This document shows, piece after piece, positions 14,229 to 14,404 of a stretch of 14,404 bases of DNA. This stretch comes from JACCWM01 sp040393065. Lineage in GTDB: Bacteria > Myxococcota_A > Bradymonadia > Bradymonadales > Bradymonadaceae. Below the pieces are notes generated by a model. That model was given only the letters and a program-made list of their open reading frames with translations. It was not told where the DNA came from and searched no databases. The stretch lies in NCBI GenBank assembly GCA_040393065.1, contig JBEBUW010000105.1, positions 1 to 14,404 of the forward strand, written 5' to 3'. Position numbers and translations under genes: made by a program. The number at the start of each line of letters is the position of its first letter. Position 1 is the stretch's first letter.

Positions 14229-14363
14229 GAAAATTCTGGCCGGGCTAAAATTCGTGGAAATGTAGAAAAATCCAAGACCGGCCGGCCAGGACAGAACAGT
14301 TCTTGAAAAGACAGAAATTTATAGAAATTTCTGTAATTTCTATAATTTCTTGCCAGAATTTTC
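14229..14363. repeat. Overlapping inverted repeats with mutually exclusive pairings
   Basis: GAAAATTCTGGC (14229-14240) is the exact reverse complement of GCCAGAATTTTC (14352-14363), 12 bp. Its 3' part also belongs to CTGGCCGG (14236-14243), which is the exact reverse complement of CCGGCCAG (14282-14289). The two pairings cannot form together. Between them lies an AT-rich hairpin set: ACAGAAATTT (14311-14320) with AAATTTCTGT (14325-14334), competing with AGAAATTTATAGAAATT (14313-14329) against AATTTCTATAATTTCT (14335-14350, one bulged base). Confidence 0.75.
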
Positions 14364-14404
14364 ACACAACTGAGCCTCGTCACTGCAAAATTTTTCTTCT
14401 TTTT

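Larger units (their letters stand above)
13913..14404. other. Right-edge region without a convincing gene, rich in inverted repeats
   Basis: No frame here has both a credible start and protein-like composition. The longest, 88 codons at 14040-14306 (+), lacks a ribosome-binding site and any recognisable motif. The region must hold the promoter of the minus-strand DUF3943 gene, but I cannot point to a convincing -35/-10 pair. The motif CTGGC/GCCAG recurs in hairpins, and the last 100 bp are strongly AT-rich compared with the rest of the window. Confidence 0.6.

Noticed and set aside
14040..14306. 88-codon plus-strand frame at the right edge
   Set aside because: No Shine-Dalgarno, no motif, passes through several hairpins; treated as chance.

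Overview
The window is a chromosomal piece of a Gram-negative, rod-forming bacterium. The evidence is an intact rod-shape operon (mreB-mreC-mreD-mrdA-rodA), a membrane-anchored PpiD-like periplasmic folding factor, a lipobox lipoprotein and an outer-membrane DUF3943 protein. The mixture of a collagen-like/receptor-L-type lipoprotein with a DUF3943 barrel-like protein is most reminiscent of the former Deltaproteobacteria (Myxococcota/Bradymonadia type). That placement is an impression from protein style, not a computed one. No RNA genes, CRISPR array or transposase gene were seen.

Layout: (1) 1-634 is non-coding. It holds about 4.7 copies of a 106-bp tandem repeat running off the left edge, followed by three small hairpins. 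(2) 635-2443 (-) is a fused ABC exporter. (3) 2684-4423 (-) is a PpiD-like chaperone/isomerase with a textbook intrinsic terminator at its 3' end. (4) 4424-4722 is a divergent control region with a plausible sigma70-type promoter and a leader hairpin for mreB. (5) 4723-10262 (+) is the tightly packed rod-shape operon, with gaps of 17, 8 and 5 bp and a final 4-bp overlap. (6) 10263-10621 lies between convergent genes and holds a 42-bp palindromic tandem array bounded by a perfect 15-bp inverted repeat. (7) 10622-10966 (-) is a thioredoxin-fold protein that has lost both active-site cysteines. (8) 11077-12027 (-) is a lipoprotein. (9) 12143-13912 (-) is a DUF3943 protein. (10) 13913-14404 has no convincing gene but is rich in overlapping inverted repeats.

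How the genes fit together: MreB filaments, MreC/MreD, the transpeptidase PBP2 and the SEDS glycosyltransferase RodA form the elongasome that builds side-wall peptidoglycan. The divergently transcribed PpiD-like protein would assist folding of exported proteins and may share the control region. The right-hand minus-strand genes are envelope-associated but of unknown role. The observations that most deserve follow-up are the cysteine-less thioredoxin (WAEPAR in place of WCGPCK), the palindromic array between rodA and that gene, the two-state alternating 106-bp array, and the competing hairpins at the right edge.
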